DNA of 63,493 nucleotides from Pelagibacteraceae bacterium AG-426-G09 (GTDB lineage Bacteria; Pseudomonadota; Alphaproteobacteria; Pelagibacterales; Pelagibacteraceae): positions 1 through 63,493 of the forward strand of contig QCNR01000007.1 of NCBI GenBank assembly GCA_003210075.1. Direction: 5' to 3'. Within the stretch, counting starts at the first letter, position 1; each line of letters opens with the position of its first letter. The notes under the pieces are model-generated. The model had not been told where the DNA came from and did not search any database. It worked only from the letters and a program-made list of their open reading frames with translations. A program made the position numbers and the translations under genes. Below are positions 8,297-19,472 of the stretch, in pieces.

Positions 8297-10954
8297 TTAT
8301 TTTATAAGTTCAGCTTGAGCCGCGGCAAGTCTAGCTATAGGTACTCTGTATGGGGAACAGGAAACATAATTAAGACCAATTCTAGAACACAAATATATAC
8401 TCTTTGGATCTCCACCATGTTCTCCACATATTCCAAGCTTAATATTTTTATTTTGTTTTTTTCCTTTTTGAGATGCAATTTGAATTAGATCACCCACACC
8501 ATCATCAATAGAAACAAAAGGATCTATATCAAAAATTTTATTTTCAATATAGTCATTTAAAAATTTACCACTATCGTCTCTACTAATGCCAAATGTAGTC
8601 TGCGTTAAATCATTAGTCCCAAAACTAAAGAATTCTGCATGTTTGGCAATGTCATTGGCTTTGATAGCCGCCCTTGGTAACTCAATCATTGTACCTACTA
8701 AAAAGTTTATTTTTGTTTTATAATTATTTTGAACTTTTCTTGCTGTAGTAATTACTAAATCTTTCATAATTTTAATTTCTGCTTCTGTTGAAACTAAAGG
8801 TATCATAATCTCTGGAAATGCAGATTTAATTTTTTTTCTTTTTAGCTCAATTAATGCTTCAAATATTGCTCTACATTGCATTTCATAAATTTCTGGAAAA
8901 GAAATTCCAAGCCTGCAACCCCTGTGTCCAAGCATTGGATTTTGTTCATGTAGTTCTGTAATTCTTGCTTCAATTTCATTTTTTGATAATTTTAATGAAT
9001 TAGCAACATCTTCAATATCTTTTTTACTTTTAGGTAAAAATTCATGCAAAGGTGGATCTAACAATCGTACTGTGACTGGTAGTCCTTGCATAATTTTGAA
9101 TATTTCGAAAAAATCTCTTTTCTGATGAGGTAACAATTTTTTTAAAGCTATTGCTCTATCTTCTTTCGATTTAGAAAGAATCATTTCTCTTACTGATAAA
9201 ATTCTTTCCTCATCAAAAAACATATGCTCGGTTCTGCATAATCCAATTCCCTCTGCACCAAAATCTCTTGCAACCTTGCTATCTATTGGTGTCTCAGAAT
9301 TGCTTCTAACTTTTAACTTTCTAAATGTGTCCGCCCAGCTCATTATTTTTGAAAATTCTCCAGATATTTCTGGTTTTACTGTTTTTACTTCACCCGAAAT
9401 TATTCTTCCTGTAGACCCATCAATAGTAATTATATCTCCTTCTTTAATAATATTATTTTTTGTTTTAAAAATTTTATTTTCGTAGTCAATCTCAATCTCG
9501 CTGGATCCTGATACACATGGTCTACCCATTCCTCTTGCCACAACTGCTGCGTGACTTGTCATTCCACCTCTTGCTGTAAGAATTCCTTTAGCAGCATGCA
9601 TTCCATGAATATCTTCTGGAGATGTTTCTACTCTAACTAAAATTGTACTTTGCATCATTCCATTTAACCTTTCTGCTTCACTTGAAGTAAAAACAACCTT
9701 TCCGCTTGAGGCGCCAGGAGATGCCGGTAAACCTTTAGCAATTACATTTATCTTTTCATTTTCATCTAAAGTTGGATGTAATAATGTATCTAATGAATTT
9801 GGGTCTAATCTTAGAACTGCCTCCTTTTTTGAAATCAATTTTTCTTTAACCATATCCACAGCAATCTTAACCGCAGATTTTGCAGTTCTTTTTCCAGATC
9901 TTGTTTGTAACATCCATAAAATTTTATTTTCAACGGTAAATTCAACATCTTGCATATCTTTATAATGTTTTTCCAACTTTAATAATATTTGTTTAAGTTT
10001 TCTGTAAACTGATGGCATTACTTCTTCCATTGATAATTGATTTTGATCAGAACTTATTCTTGCTTGTTTTGTTATGTGTTGTGGTGTTCTCGTTCCAGCG
10101 ACAACATCCTCTCCTTGAGCATTAATTAAATACTCCCCATAAATATCTTTTGCACCAGTAGAAGGGTTCCTGGTAAACACTACTCCTGTTGCACAATCAT
10201 TGCCCATATTTCCAAATACCATTGACTGTACATTTACAGCTGTTCCCCAATCAGAGGGGATTTGATTTAATTTTCTATAAATTTTTGCTCTATTGCTTTC
10301 CCAAGACAGGAAAACTGCGCAAATTGCTCCTATAAGTTGATCTTTAACATTTTGTGGAAATTCCTTCTTAGTTTTTTCTTTTACTAATCTTTTGAAATCA
10401 TTGATTAAATTATTCCAGTCAGCCTCATCTAGATCAGTATCAAGCAAAACACCTTTGGTTAATTTGTAATTTTCAATTAATTCCTCAAATCTATAACCTT
10501 CCACTCCTAAAACTACATTTGAATACATTTGAATAAATCTTCTATAGCTATCTTTTGCAAAACGAGGATTTGATGTTTTTTTTGCTAAAGCAAGTACTGT
10601 TTCATCGTTGAGCCCTAAATTTAAAATTGTATCCATCATTCCAGGCATAGAAACTCTAGCACCAGACCTGACCGATACTAATAATGGATTGTGCAAATCT
10701 CCAAATTTTTTTTTTGTATCTTTCTCAACTAGATAAAGTTGTTTATTTATTTGGTTAATTAATTTTGGATTTAATTTTTTTTTATTTTTATAAAATAAAT
10801 GACAAACTTCTGTTGATATTGTAAATCCAGGAGGTACAGGCAAACCTAATCTTCCCATTTCGGCAAGGTTTGACCCTTTTCCACCTAGAATATTTTTAGG
10901 CTGTTTTAAATTTTTAACATCTTTAGATTTAAAATTAAAAATAAGTTTTTTCAT
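8297..10954 (-). CDS. ppdK: Pyruvate, phosphate dikinase
   Basis: Interconverts PEP, AMP and PPi with pyruvate, ATP and phosphate; it can serve glycolysis or gluconeogenesis. At 885 residues it is full length. The N-terminal ATP-grasp domain starts NILGGKGSNLAEMGRLGLPV. The swivelling domain has the phospho-His motif GGMTSHAAVVARGMGRPC. The C-terminal barrel has GLCRTEHMF, NPMLGHRGCRLG, FFSFGTNDLTQ and the catalytic CGEHGG. It directly abuts glyS (0 bp between stop and start), so it appears to be translated from the glyQ-glyS transcript. No pyruvate kinase gene is in the window. Confidence 0.97.
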   Translation of the reverse strand: MKKLIFNFKSKDVKNLKQPKNILGGKGSNLAEMGRLGLPVPPGFTISTEVCHLFYKNKKKLNPKLINQINKQLYLVEKDTKKKFGDLHNPLLVSVRSGARVSMPGMMDTILNLGLNDETVLALAKKTSNPRFAKDSYRRFIQMYSNVVLGVEGYRFEELIENYKLTKGVLLDTDLDEADWNNLINDFKRLVKEKTKKEFPQNVKDQLIGAICAVFLSWESNRAKIYRKLNQIPSDWGTAVNVQSMVFGNMGNDCATGVVFTRNPSTGAKDIYGEYLINAQGEDVVAGTRTPQHITKQARISSDQNQLSMEEVMPSVYRKLKQILLKLEKHYKDMQDVEFTVENKILWMLQTRSGKRTAKSAVKIAVDMVKEKLISKKEAVLRLDPNSLDTLLHPTLDENEKINVIAKGLPASPGASSGKVVFTSSEAERLNGMMQSTILVRVETSPEDIHGMHAAKGILTARGGMTSHAAVVARGMGRPCVSGSSEIEIDYENKIFKTKNNIIKEGDIITIDGSTGRIISGEVKTVKPEISGEFSKIMSWADTFRKLKVRSNSETPIDSKVARDFGAEGIGLCRTEHMFFDEERILSVREMILSKSKEDRAIALKKLLPHQKRDFFEIFKIMQGLPVTVRLLDPPLHEFLPKSKKDIEDVANSLKLSKNEIEARITELHEQNPMLGHRGCRLGISFPEIYEMQCRAIFEALIELKRKKIKSAFPEIMIPLVSTEAEIKIMKDLVITTARKVQNNYKTKINFLVGTMIELPRAAIKANDIAKHAEFFSFGTNDLTQTTFGISRDDSGKFLNDYIENKIFDIDPFVSIDDGVGDLIQIASQKGKKQNKNIKLGICGEHGGDPKSIYLCSRIGLNYVSCSPYRVPIARLAAAQAELIK

Positions 10955-13021
10955 TTAGCCTTCAATTTTTGAAAAATTAAAAAAATTATCAAAGTTTTTA
11001 CACAACAAATTTAAAAGTTCTAGTCTGTTTTTTTTAATTAACTCATTTTCGTCATTAACTTTTACATTATCAAAAAAACAATTAACGTCCTGCTTGAATT
11101 TAAAAAGCTCTTTTAAACATTCCTCAAAATTATCATTTTTACCAAAGTTTACAAAATATTTTTTTGTATCCTGAATTTTTTTATATAGATTTTTTTCAAA
11201 GTCATTTTTAAATAAACCTGTATCAACAGAATTAGATAACTCTATTTTATTTTTAATTATTTCATTATTTAAGATATTTGATGAACGTTTATAAATACCG
11301 ACCACATCTCTTACAATTTCTTTTCCAATATTTCGATATAATACTTCGGCTTTTTTATATCCATTATATAATTCGTCAATATCATTTGATAAAATAGAAC
11401 TTTCAATTATATCTGATCTAATTCCTTTTTCTTTAGAATAATTTTTTAATCGATCAAGAATAAAATTATTTAATTCTTTAAGAACTTTTGTAATATCAAA
11501 TTCATAACCTTGTTCCTTATATAGAGTTAAAGAATAATTTATAATGCTTCTTAATTTAATTCGAATTTTATTTTCAACAATTAATCTAACTAAGGCAATT
11601 GTATATCTTCTTAGAGCGTAAGGGTCTCTTGATCCAGTTGGAATTAAATCTATTCCAAAAAAACCAACCAACGTATCTAGTTTGTCACTTAAAGACAGGG
11701 TAATACTGTAAAGATTTTTTGGAACTTTACTATGGAGGCCACTGGGTAAATAGTGTTCAGAGATTGACTGACAAACTTCTTTTTCAAACCCTTGGGCTTC
11801 TGCAAAATGACCACCCATAATACCCTGTAATTCAGGAAATTCTCCAACCAGATCTGATTTAAGATCTACTTTACAAATAGATGCTGCGATTTCAATTTTT
11901 TCTTTACTTATCATAAGTTCATCTGAAATTAGGGAACTTAATTTTTTTAATCTCTGAGTTTTATCAAAATATGACCCTAGTCCCTTGAAAAAATTTATTT
12001 TTTTTAAATCTGATAGTTGCTTAATTAGATTTTGTGATTTATTTCTATTCCAAAAAAATTCTGCATCACTCAGTCTCGCATCGATTACTCTTTCATTTCC
12101 TAATTTTACATACCCTTTTAAATCTTTGGTATCTGAAACTACTAAAAAAAAATTGGTTAGATTCTGTTTTTTATCAAATGTTGGGATATATTTTTGATGA
12201 TTTTGCATTGTAATAATTAAGATTTCTTTAGGAATATTCAAAAACTTTTTATCAAATTCACATAAAATTATTTTAGGTTTTTCTACAATATTAGTAATTT
12301 CATCTAATAGGTTTTCTTTTAAATCAACTAATAGATAATTTGCTTTAGATACTTTGTTTAATTCATTAATAATAAAATTTTTTCTTTTAACTTGATCAAG
12401 AATAATTTTTTTTGACTTAAAATATGCCTGATAAGATTTAAAGTTATTGAAATTTTTTGTCTTTTCTTCAAAGTCTTTATCAAGAAATGTATAATTTGAT
12501 GCTTTTAAATGATGAAAATTGAATTCAATTTTTTTCTCATCAAAAACTGCCAAAATTGATTTAAGCGGTCTACCCCAAAACATTTTATTATTTCCCCATT
12601 TCATAGATTTATTCCAATTAATTTTATCTAAAATGTTAGGTAGATTTTCTTTTAATAAATCAACTGTTTTTAATTTTTTTTCAGGTTTTTTGTAAAAATA
12701 AAACGTACCTTTTTCAGTAGATTTTGACCTTATTTGTATTTTTTTAATATTATGTGATTTTAAAAAACCTTCTAAAGCTTCTGATTTTGCATCAACTGAT
12801 GGCCCTCTTATTTCCTCAGATTTTTTTACGACATCTTTGGAAATATTTGAAAAGTTAATTATAATTCTATTAGGTGTGCAAAATGAATTGGTGGAACCTT
12901 TAACCTTAATATTATTAACCTCAAAAAAATTATTGAGGTCAAAAAATAATTTTTTAGTTGCATTAGTTTGAAGATTAGGAGGTATTTCCTCACTAAAAAG
13001 TTCTAAAAAAAAATCTGACAT
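10955..13021 (-). CDS. glyS: Glycyl-tRNA synthetase beta subunit
   Basis: Tetrameric bacterial GlyRS subunit that binds tRNA-Gly. The 688-residue protein opens with FFLELFSEEIPPNLQ and has INWNKSMKWG, the ATMQNHQKY-type stretch IITMQNHQKYIPTF, NERVIDARLSDAEFFWNRNKSQ, DLVGEFPELQGIMGGHFAEAQG and GSRDPYALRR, all of which are family hallmarks. The gene lies 1 bp after glyQ and immediately before ppdK. Lysine and asparagine content is very high, as in neighbouring genes. Confidence 0.97.
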   Translation of the reverse strand: MSDFFLELFSEEIPPNLQTNATKKLFFDLNNFFEVNNIKVKGSTNSFCTPNRIIINFSNISKDVVKKSEEIRGPSVDAKSEALEGFLKSHNIKKIQIRSKSTEKGTFYFYKKPEKKLKTVDLLKENLPNILDKINWNKSMKWGNNKMFWGRPLKSILAVFDEKKIEFNFHHLKASNYTFLDKDFEEKTKNFNNFKSYQAYFKSKKIILDQVKRKNFIINELNKVSKANYLLVDLKENLLDEITNIVEKPKIILCEFDKKFLNIPKEILIITMQNHQKYIPTFDKKQNLTNFFLVVSDTKDLKGYVKLGNERVIDARLSDAEFFWNRNKSQNLIKQLSDLKKINFFKGLGSYFDKTQRLKKLSSLISDELMISKEKIEIAASICKVDLKSDLVGEFPELQGIMGGHFAEAQGFEKEVCQSISEHYLPSGLHSKVPKNLYSITLSLSDKLDTLVGFFGIDLIPTGSRDPYALRRYTIALVRLIVENKIRIKLRSIINYSLTLYKEQGYEFDITKVLKELNNFILDRLKNYSKEKGIRSDIIESSILSNDIDELYNGYKKAEVLYRNIGKEIVRDVVGIYKRSSNILNNEIIKNKIELSNSVDTGLFKNDFEKNLYKKIQDTKKYFVNFGKNDNFEECLKELFKFKQDVNCFFDNVKVNDENELIKKNRLELLNLLCKNFDNFFNFSKIEG

Positions 13022-13022
13022 T

Positions 13023-13904
13023 TTAAATTTGTGTCTCTATCCAAACTTTGCCAATCATTTTTGTAAGTTCTCTTATTCTCGCTATGTATTCAGCCCTTTG
13101 GGCCACACTTATAACCCCTCTCGAATCTAATATATTAAAAACATGGCTAGCTTTTAAACATTGATCGTAAGCAGGTAAAGAAAGTTTTTTTTCTGTTAAA
13201 GATTTAGCTTCATCTTCAAGCATATCAAAAATTTTAAGCAAATTATCTGTATTAGCATGCTCAAAGTTATAAGCAGAGAATTCTTTTTCTGACTGATAAA
13301 ATACGTCTTTATATAGAATACCCTGATCATTCCAATTTAATTCAAATACGTTTTTTTTATTTTGAATAAACATGCAAAGTCTTTCCATTCCATATGTAAT
13401 CTCAACAGATACTGGATTACATTCAATTCCAGCCATTTGTTGAAAATAAGTAAATTGAGTAATTTCCATTCCATCACACCAAACTTCCCAACCTAATCCT
13501 GCAGCACCTAAGGTGGGACTCTCCCAGTCATCCTCTATAAATCTAATATCATGTTCTTCATGTTTAATGCCCAGTGAAGAAAGACTATTAAGAAAAAGTT
13601 TTTTAATATTATCTGGAGATGGTTTAATTAAAACTTGAAATTGATAATAGTGTTGTAATCTATTTGGGTTATCTCCATATCTTCCATCTGTTGGTCTTCT
13701 TGAAGGTTGGACATATGCGGTACGCCAAGTTTTTGTACCTAGTGATCTTAATGTTGTAGCGGGATGAAAAGTTCCCGCTCCAACTTCTAAGTCATAAGGT
13801 TGTAATATAACACAACCTTGTTTACTCCAATATTTTTGTAAATTTAATATTGAGTCTTGAAATGATAAATATTTTTTATTTGATTTTTTTTTTTTAGAAA
13901 CCAT
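13023..13904 (-). CDS. glyQ: Glycyl-tRNA synthetase alpha subunit
   Basis: Catalytic core subunit of tetrameric GlyRS. The 293-residue protein shows [79 protein letters not shown] and ITQFTYFQQ, all strongly conserved. The start overlaps the S49 peptidase stop by 11 bp. The start is at an ATG followed by a lysine-rich leader ([10 protein letters not shown]) that is slightly longer than usual. Confidence 0.97.
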   Translation of the reverse strand: MVSKKKKSNKKYLSFQDSILNLQKYWSKQGCVILQPYDLEVGAGTFHPATTLRSLGTKTWRTAYVQPSRRPTDGRYGDNPNRLQHYYQFQVLIKPSPDNIKKLFLNSLSSLGIKHEEHDIRFIEDDWESPTLGAAGLGWEVWCDGMEITQFTYFQQMAGIECNPVSVEITYGMERLCMFIQNKKNVFELNWNDQGILYKDVFYQSEKEFSAYNFEHANTDNLLKIFDMLEDEAKSLTEKKLSLPAYDQCLKASHVFNILDSRGVISVAQRAEYIARIRELTKMIGKVWIETQI

Positions 13905-14703
13905 ATTTCTGCCAAATACTTCTTTCCTCTAAAATGCTAGCAATTTTTTCTACACTTTCTTCTGAAGATGAAAGTTTTTTAGATATCCAACTTTTTGGTT
14001 TTTCAAATCTTTTAATGACAACATCTTTTCCAAATTTTTCTCTAAGAACTTGGCTAATATTTCCTATCTCATCAATAAGTCCAAGTTCTTTTGCTTTCTT
14101 TCCTGACCAAAATTCTCCAGAAAATAATTCAATATCTGAGTTTTTATTAAGTTTATTTTTTCTACTTTCCTCTACAACTTTTATAAAATCTTGATGTATT
14201 TCCATTTGTATTTTTTTTAACCTTTGAATGTCATCTGGCTTTTCTTCCATGAAAGGGTCTAATGTGCTTTTATTTTTTCCAGCTGTATATACTCTTCTCT
14301 CAACTCCAATTTTTTTTATTAAATCCTTAAAGCCAAACGAAGAAAATATTACCCCTATTGAACCAATAATAGAACTTTGATTTGCATAAATTTCATCTCC
14401 AGCACAAGCAATTAAGTAACCTCCAGAAGCCGCAACATCCTCAGCAAATACAATAACTTTTTTTTTATTTTCTTTTGCTTGTTCCCTTATAAAATTATAA
14501 ATAAGATGAGATTGAACAGGAGATCCTCCAGGCGAATTAATAGTTATCGCAACTGCTGGACTTTTTTTGATTGAAAATGCTTTTTTAATAATTTCTTCTT
14601 GTCCCGAAAAATCCAATCCTTGACGAAATTTTCCGACATTTCCTATTACTCCACTTAACTTAATATGAGGAATAATTTTTTTTTTTTTGAAAATAGAAAA
14701 CAT
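13894..14703 (-). CDS. S49-family serine peptidase (SppA/SohB-like), single domain
   Basis: ClpP-fold peptidase related to signal-peptide peptidase A. The 269-residue protein has [11 protein letters not shown], the catalytic serine Ser93 in [14 protein letters not shown], and the general-base lysine Lys145 in [11 protein letters not shown], the Ser-Lys dyad arrangement of the family. Unlike SppA and SohB it starts [11 protein letters not shown] with no visible signal peptide or membrane helix, so it may be cytosolic or peripherally bound. It is first in the run peptidase-glyQ-glyS-ppdK, with an 11-bp overlap with glyQ. Confidence 0.92.
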   Translation of the reverse strand: MFSIFKKKKIIPHIKLSGVIGNVGKFRQGLDFSGQEEIIKKAFSIKKSPAVAITINSPGGSPVQSHLIYNFIREQAKENKKKVIVFAEDVAASGGYLIACAGDEIYANQSSIIGSIGVIFSSFGFKDLIKKIGVERRVYTAGKNKSTLDPFMEEKPDDIQRLKKIQMEIHQDFIKVVEESRKNKLNKNSDIELFSGEFWSGKKAKELGLIDEIGNISQVLREKFGKDVVIKRFEKPKSWISKKLSSSEESVEKIASILEERSIWQKYGF

Positions 14704-14770
14704 ATTAATCCATATTAGATTTTATTAATAATATAAAGCTTACTTTTAGTTGAAGAAAATGGTGCGTCAA

Positions 14771-14799
14771 TTGATAAGTGTATTAAATTTGATTATATA
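14771..14799 (+). promoter_or_regulatory. Putative promoter of polyprenyl synthase gene
   Basis: TTGATA (14771-14776), a 17-bp spacer and TATATA (14794-14799) precede the ATG at 14813. The predicted transcript leader is only about 6-7 nt. Eye-based call. Confidence 0.45.
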
Positions 14800-14812
14800 T
14801 TAACTTTATTCT

Positions 14813-15826
14813 ATGGGATCAGTAATTAAATTAAGCAAAAAAATAAATAATTCTTATTTAGAATTAAAAAAATCAGTTGAAGATAAGCTTGTAATGGTTG
14901 ATGAGAGAATTGAACAAAAGCTACAAAGCAATGTTGATTTAGTAAAAAAAATGTCATCATACCATCTGAACACTGGTGGAAAAAAATTAAGAGCTTTAAT
15001 TACTTTGGGCTCTTCAAAGTTATGTGGTTATTACAAAGGATCTAGAGATGTTAATTTTGCAGCATGTGTTGAATTAATTCATTCGGCAACTTTAATGCAT
15101 GATGATGTTATTGATAATGGAGAGATCAGAAGAGGAAAAAAAACTCTTAATAAGATTTGGGGAAATCAATCATCTATCTTGGTTGGGGATTATTTACTAA
15201 GTCGCTGTTTTGAAATGATGGTAGAGGATGGCAATTTAGAAATATTAAAACTTCTTTCATCCACTTCTGCCTTAATTTCACAAGGAGAAATTTTACAATT
15301 ACAGCACAGAGGTAATGTTGATATGCTGGAAGAAACATATTTAAAAATTATTTCAAATAAAACGGCAGCTTTATTTTTAGCTGCAGCTAAAATTGGTCCA
15401 ATTATAACAGAGAAAGAAAATAAATATAAAGATGCTTTGGAATCTTACGGTAAAAACCTCGGGCTAACATTTCAAATTGCAGATGATACTCTTGACTACA
15501 ATTCTGATCTCAAAGTTTTTGGAAAAAATATTGGAAATGATTTTTTTGAAGGAAAGGTTACACTTCCAATAATTTTACTTTTTCAAAAAATAAATGATGA
15601 CGAAAAAAAATTACTTAAAGATTTTTTCATTAAAGATAATAGAGATGAAAATGATTTAAAAATAGTTCTCGAATTAATAAAAAATCACAATGTAATTAAT
15701 GAATGTTATAAAAAAGCTGAACACTATATTAGCTTAGCATCAAACTCTTTAAATATTTTTAAAAATAGCATTGACAAGGATACATTAAGAAATTTGACTA
15801 CATTCTCTTTAGAGAGAAATTTTTAA
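14813..15826 (+). CDS. ispB: Long-chain all-trans polyprenyl diphosphate synthase (octaprenyl type)
   Basis: Elongates farnesyl diphosphate with IPP to the side chain of ubiquinone. The 337-residue protein has GGKKLRALI, the first aspartate-rich motif in MHDDVIDNGEIRRGKKT, GDYLLSRCFEMM, and the second DDxxD in FQIADDTLDYNSD. The residues before the first motif (SATL) are small, which fits a long-chain rather than farnesyl-length product. It is transcribed away from the S49 peptidase and overlaps the convergent pdxH by 4 bp. Short-chain partner IspA is encoded at 19472-20341. Confidence 0.92.
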   Translation: MGSVIKLSKKINNSYLELKKSVEDKLVMVDERIEQKLQSNVDLVKKMSSYHLNTGGKKLRALITLGSSKLCGYYKGSRDVNFAACVELIHSATLMHDDVIDNGEIRRGKKTLNKIWGNQSSILVGDYLLSRCFEMMVEDGNLEILKLLSSTSALISQGEILQLQHRGNVDMLEETYLKIISNKTAALFLAAAKIGPIITEKENKYKDALESYGKNLGLTFQIADDTLDYNSDLKVFGKNIGNDFFEGKVTLPIILLFQKINDDEKKLLKDFFIKDNRDENDLKIVLELIKNHNVINECYKKAEHYISLASNSLNIFKNSIDKDTLRNLTTFSLERNF

Positions 15827-16446
15827 GGATATAAAATTTTTTTTATCCAAGAGCTTGGATTTTTTGTATATTCTAATCTTTGATGAAGTCTCCCTTCTAC
15901 ATCTTTCCAAAACTCTATTTTATTTGGAGCAAGCAAAAATCCTGACCAATGCTTCGGTCTTGGAACATTATTTTCATCTTTAAATTTATTTTTATATTCT
16001 TCAATTTTATTTAAAAAAGCATCTCTTGTTTCCATTGGTTTTGATTGATTAGATGACCAAGCTCCTATTCTACTGAGATAAGATCTAGAATTAAAATATT
16101 CATCAGCTTCATTATTGGATATTGATGATATGTCTCCAGAAATTCGTACCTGTCTCAACAAAGATTTCCAATGAAAACACATTGATGCTTTTGGTATTTT
16201 TTTTAAATCTGTTCCTTTTTTGCTATTTAAATTAGTAAAAAAAACGAAACCTTTTTTATCAAACCCTTTTAATAGAACCATCCTAACATCTGGTTGATTA
16301 GATTCGTTTACAGTAGCTAATGCAACTGCATTTGGATCGTTAATTTCATTTTTTTCTGCTTCAGACATCCATTCTTTAAAAACAGTAAATGGATCGTCCT
16401 CATTCATGAAACAAACATCCAGGCCTAAATTGTTTTTTTTATTCAT
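15823..16446 (-). CDS. pdxH: Pyridoxamine/pyridoxine 5'-phosphate oxidase
   Basis: FMN-dependent last step or salvage step to pyridoxal 5'-phosphate. The 207-residue protein has [67 protein letters not shown] and the C-terminal [17 protein letters not shown] region. Start chosen at the ATG 16444-16446, 33 bp from the divergent aroC. Downstream end overlaps the convergent polyprenyl synthase gene by 4 bp. Confidence 0.96.
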   Translation of the reverse strand: MNKKNNLGLDVCFMNEDDPFTVFKEWMSEAEKNEINDPNAVALATVNESNQPDVRMVLLKGFDKKGFVFFTNLNSKKGTDLKKIPKASMCFHWKSLLRQVRISGDISSISNNEADEYFNSRSYLSRIGAWSSNQSKPMETRDAFLNKIEEYKNKFKDENNVPRPKHWSGFLLAPNKIEFWKDVEGRLHQRLEYTKNPSSWIKKILYP

Positions 16447-16479
16447 AATTTCGACAAATTAAACTATATAACAGATATA

Positions 16480-17565
16480 ATGTCATTTAATACTTTTGGA
16501 AAGTTTTTTAGATTCACCACTTGGGGAGAATCTCATGGACCAGCTATAGGGTGTATCATAGATGGTTGTCCACCAAATATACAGATTAAAGCCAATGATA
16601 TTCAAAAAGAATTAAATAAAAGAAGACCAGGCCAGAGTAAATTTGTTACTCAAAGAAAAGAAAAAGATATGGTTCATATAATGTCTGGTGTATTTGATGG
16701 AAAAACAACTGGCACTCCAATATCTTTAATAATTTATAATGAAGACCAGAAATCTAGAGATTATGAAACAATAAAATCTAAATTTAGACCTGGTCATGCT
16801 GATTATACTTACTTAATGAAATATGGAATAAGAGACTATAGAGGTGGTGGCAGACAATCTGCAAGAGAAACAGCTGCAAGAGTTGCAGCTGGAGCTGTTG
16901 CTAAAAAAGTCTTAGAAAAAAAAATTGGAAAAAAATATAGAGTTGTCGGAGCTGTTACTCAAATAGGAATATTGGGGAGTAATCCAAATAATTGGGATGA
17001 TAAATTTATTAACAAAAATTCTTTTTTCTGCCCAGATAAGAAAATTTTGAAACTTTGGGAAAAGTATCTTTTAGCGGTAAGAAAATCGGGTTCATCTTGT
17101 GGAGCAGTTATTGAATTAAGAGCAAAAGGTATACCTCTAGGATTGGGAGCTCCAATTTATTCAAAATTAGATATGGACATCGCTTCTGCAATGATGAGTA
17201 TAAATGCTGTAAAGGGTGTTAATATCGGTTCTGGGATGAATTCTGCAAAATCAACAGGTGAGGAGAATTCAGATGAAATCTTTAAAAAAGGCAAACAAAC
17301 AATTTTCAAAAGTAATAATGCCGGTGGTATTTTAGGTGGTATATCAACTGGTCAAAACATAATTGTTTCGTTCGCAGTAAAACCAACTTCATCTATTCTT
17401 AAAGAAAGAAAAACTATTGATAAAAAAGGTAAAAACACCTCTATATCAGTTAAAGGAAGACATGACCCATGTGTTGGTATTAGAGCAGTACCAATTGGAG
17501 AGGCGATGATGCACTGTGTATTACTAGACCACTATCTTATGAACAAAGCACAGTGTGGGGATTAA
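16480..17565 (+). CDS. aroC: Chorismate synthase
   Basis: Last step of the shikimate trunk, converting EPSP to chorismate with reduced FMN. The 361-residue protein starts [20 protein letters not shown] and has the [35 protein letters not shown] and [15 protein letters not shown] motifs, and ends with [18 protein letters not shown]. The promoter region is only 33 bp and shared with divergent pdxH. A TATATA at 16465-16470, 17 bp after TTCATA, would put the transcript start within a few nt of the ATG. The end overlaps dxs by 4 bp tail-to-tail. Confidence 0.97.
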   Translation: MSFNTFGKFFRFTTWGESHGPAIGCIIDGCPPNIQIKANDIQKELNKRRPGQSKFVTQRKEKDMVHIMSGVFDGKTTGTPISLIIYNEDQKSRDYETIKSKFRPGHADYTYLMKYGIRDYRGGGRQSARETAARVAAGAVAKKVLEKKIGKKYRVVGAVTQIGILGSNPNNWDDKFINKNSFFCPDKKILKLWEKYLLAVRKSGSSCGAVIELRAKGIPLGLGAPIYSKLDMDIASAMMSINAVKGVNIGSGMNSAKSTGEENSDEIFKKGKQTIFKSNNAGGILGGISTGQNIIVSFAVKPTSSILKERKTIDKKGKNTSISVKGRHDPCVGIRAVPIGEAMMHCVLLDHYLMNKAQCGD

Positions 17566-19472
17566 TTAGTTTTTTTTAATACTATTTTTGAATTTAAAGT
17601 GTCTATAACTTTATTCTCTATGGATAAAGAGTCTAACCCAGCAACTTTGTACATATTTTCTGGTTTATCGTGCTCAATAAATATATCTGGCAAAACCATA
17701 GATCTAAATTTAGTTTCTTTATCTAATAAATTTTTTTCATTTAAAAAATGGTTAACGTGAGAACCAAACCCACCTATGGATCCTTCTTCAATTGTGATTA
17801 TTACATCGTGATTTGTTACGATTTGCCATAATGCATTTTCGTCTAATGGTTTTGCAAATCTTGCATCAAAAACTGTTGGGAAGATTCCTTTTTTTGATAA
17901 ATTTTTTTCTGCAATCAAACATTCTTGAAGTCTTGCTCCAAAGTTTATAAGAGCAACTTGTTTTCCTTGTTTAATAAATCTTCCTTTTCCAATAATTAAT
18001 TTTTCATCTTCATTTGGCAATTCTGTACCAACTCCGTTTCCTCTAGGGTATCTAAATGCAGATGGTCTATCATTTATTTGTACTGCGGTATTAATCATTT
18101 TAACAAGTTCAGACTCATCGCTAGCTGCCATAACTACAAAGTTTGGTAGTGTTGATAAATATGTTATGTCAAATGAACCGGCATGAGTTGGCCCATCTGC
18201 TCCAACAAGACCCGCTCGATCAATTGCGAATCTTACGGGGAGTGACTGTATTGCGATATCATGAACAACCTGATCGTAAGCCCTTTGTAAAAAAGTTGAA
18301 TAAATCGCAGCAAAAGGTTTGTAGCCTTGTGTAGCCAAACCTCCCGAAAAAGTAACCGCATGTTGTTCTGCAATTCCAACATCATACATTCTCTCTGGAA
18401 ATTTTTCTGCAAAAAGATCCATTCCTGTACCACTGGGCATTGCAGCTGTCACTCCAATAATTTTACTATCTTTATGAGCATGTTTTATTAAAGTATTAGC
18501 AAACACTTTTGTGTAAGATGGTGATGAACTTTTTGTTTTTTCCTGTTTACCAGTTAAAACATTGAATTTTGAAACTCCATGATATTTATCAAATGATTTT
18601 TCTGCAAACTCATACCCTTTGCCTTTTTCTGTTTTAATATGAATAAGTATTGGTCCTTCATATTTCATTTTTTTTGCATTATCTAAAACAGAGTTAAGCA
18701 CGTCAATATCATGACCATCAATAGGTCCTACATAATAAAATCCAAGTGAATTAAATAAAGTACCCCCGGTAACCGCTGATCTAAAGAAATCCTCTGCTTT
18801 TGCTGCTTTTTTTAAAAATCTTTTTGAAAACGAAGAAATTATTAATTTAATAGTTTCTCTTAAACTAAAGTATATTTTACCAGATAAAATTTTTGCAAGA
18901 TAAGTCCTTAGCGCCCCAACAGGTTTGGCTATTGACATATCGTTGTCGTTTAAAATAACAATTAATTTTGTTTTAGATGACCCAGCGTTATTCATTGCCT
19001 CATAAGCCATTCCTGCGCTTAGCGCTCCATCACCTATGACAGCAATTACATCTTCAGATTTATTTGAAAGTTTATTTGCAGTTGCAACTCCTAAAGCTGC
19101 AGAAATAGATGTTGAGCTGTGAGCCGCGCCAAATGGATCATATTCACTTTCACCTCTTTTAGTAAAACCAGACAGTCCTCCTCCAGTTCTTAAGGTTTCT
19201 ATTTTATCTTTTCTGCCAGTTAATATTTTATGTGGATATGATTGATGGCCAACATCCCAAATTATTTTATCTCTAGGTGTATCAAATATATAATGAAGGG
19301 CCACTGTCAATTCAACAACTCCAAGGCCCGCACCTAAATGTCCACCAGTTTTTGATACAGCCTCTATCATTTTTTCCCTGATTTCCTTTGAAAGTATTTT
19401 AAGTTCTGAGTTAGTTAATTTTTTTAAGTCTGATGGAAAACTAATATTATCTAATAATTTGAAATTTGACAT
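17562..19472 (-). CDS. dxs: 1-deoxy-D-xylulose-5-phosphate synthase
   Basis: Thiamine diphosphate enzyme that joins pyruvate and glyceraldehyde 3-phosphate, the entry to the MEP isoprenoid pathway. The 636-residue protein has [36 protein letters not shown], the TPP motif [18 protein letters not shown] ending in NDNDMSI, the transketolase-like [18 protein letters not shown], and [18 protein letters not shown]. It overlaps the ispA stop by 1 bp, giving the common xseB-ispA-dxs order. Confidence 0.97.
   Translation of the reverse strand: MSNFKLLDNISFPSDLKKLTNSELKILSKEIREKMIEAVSKTGGHLGAGLGVVELTVALHYIFDTPRDKIIWDVGHQSYPHKILTGRKDKIETLRTGGGLSGFTKRGESEYDPFGAAHSSTSISAALGVATANKLSNKSEDVIAVIGDGALSAGMAYEAMNNAGSSKTKLIVILNDNDMSIAKPVGALRTYLAKILSGKIYFSLRETIKLIISSFSKRFLKKAAKAEDFFRSAVTGGTLFNSLGFYYVGPIDGHDIDVLNSVLDNAKKMKYEGPILIHIKTEKGKGYEFAEKSFDKYHGVSKFNVLTGKQEKTKSSSPSYTKVFANTLIKHAHKDSKIIGVTAAMPSGTGMDLFAEKFPERMYDVGIAEQHAVTFSGGLATQGYKPFAAIYSTFLQRAYDQVVHDIAIQSLPVRFAIDRAGLVGADGPTHAGSFDITYLSTLPNFVVMAASDESELVKMINTAVQINDRPSAFRYPRGNGVGTELPNEDEKLIIGKGRFIKQGKQVALINFGARLQECLIAEKNLSKKGIFPTVFDARFAKPLDENALWQIVTNHDVIITIEEGSIGGFGSHVNHFLNEKNLLDKETKFRSMVLPDIFIEHDKPENMYKVAGLDSLSIENKVIDTLNSKIVLKKTN

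Noticed and set aside
18143-18433. Short frames on both strands inside dxs
   Set aside because: They lie in the middle of the intact Dxs transketolase domain and have no independent start signals.
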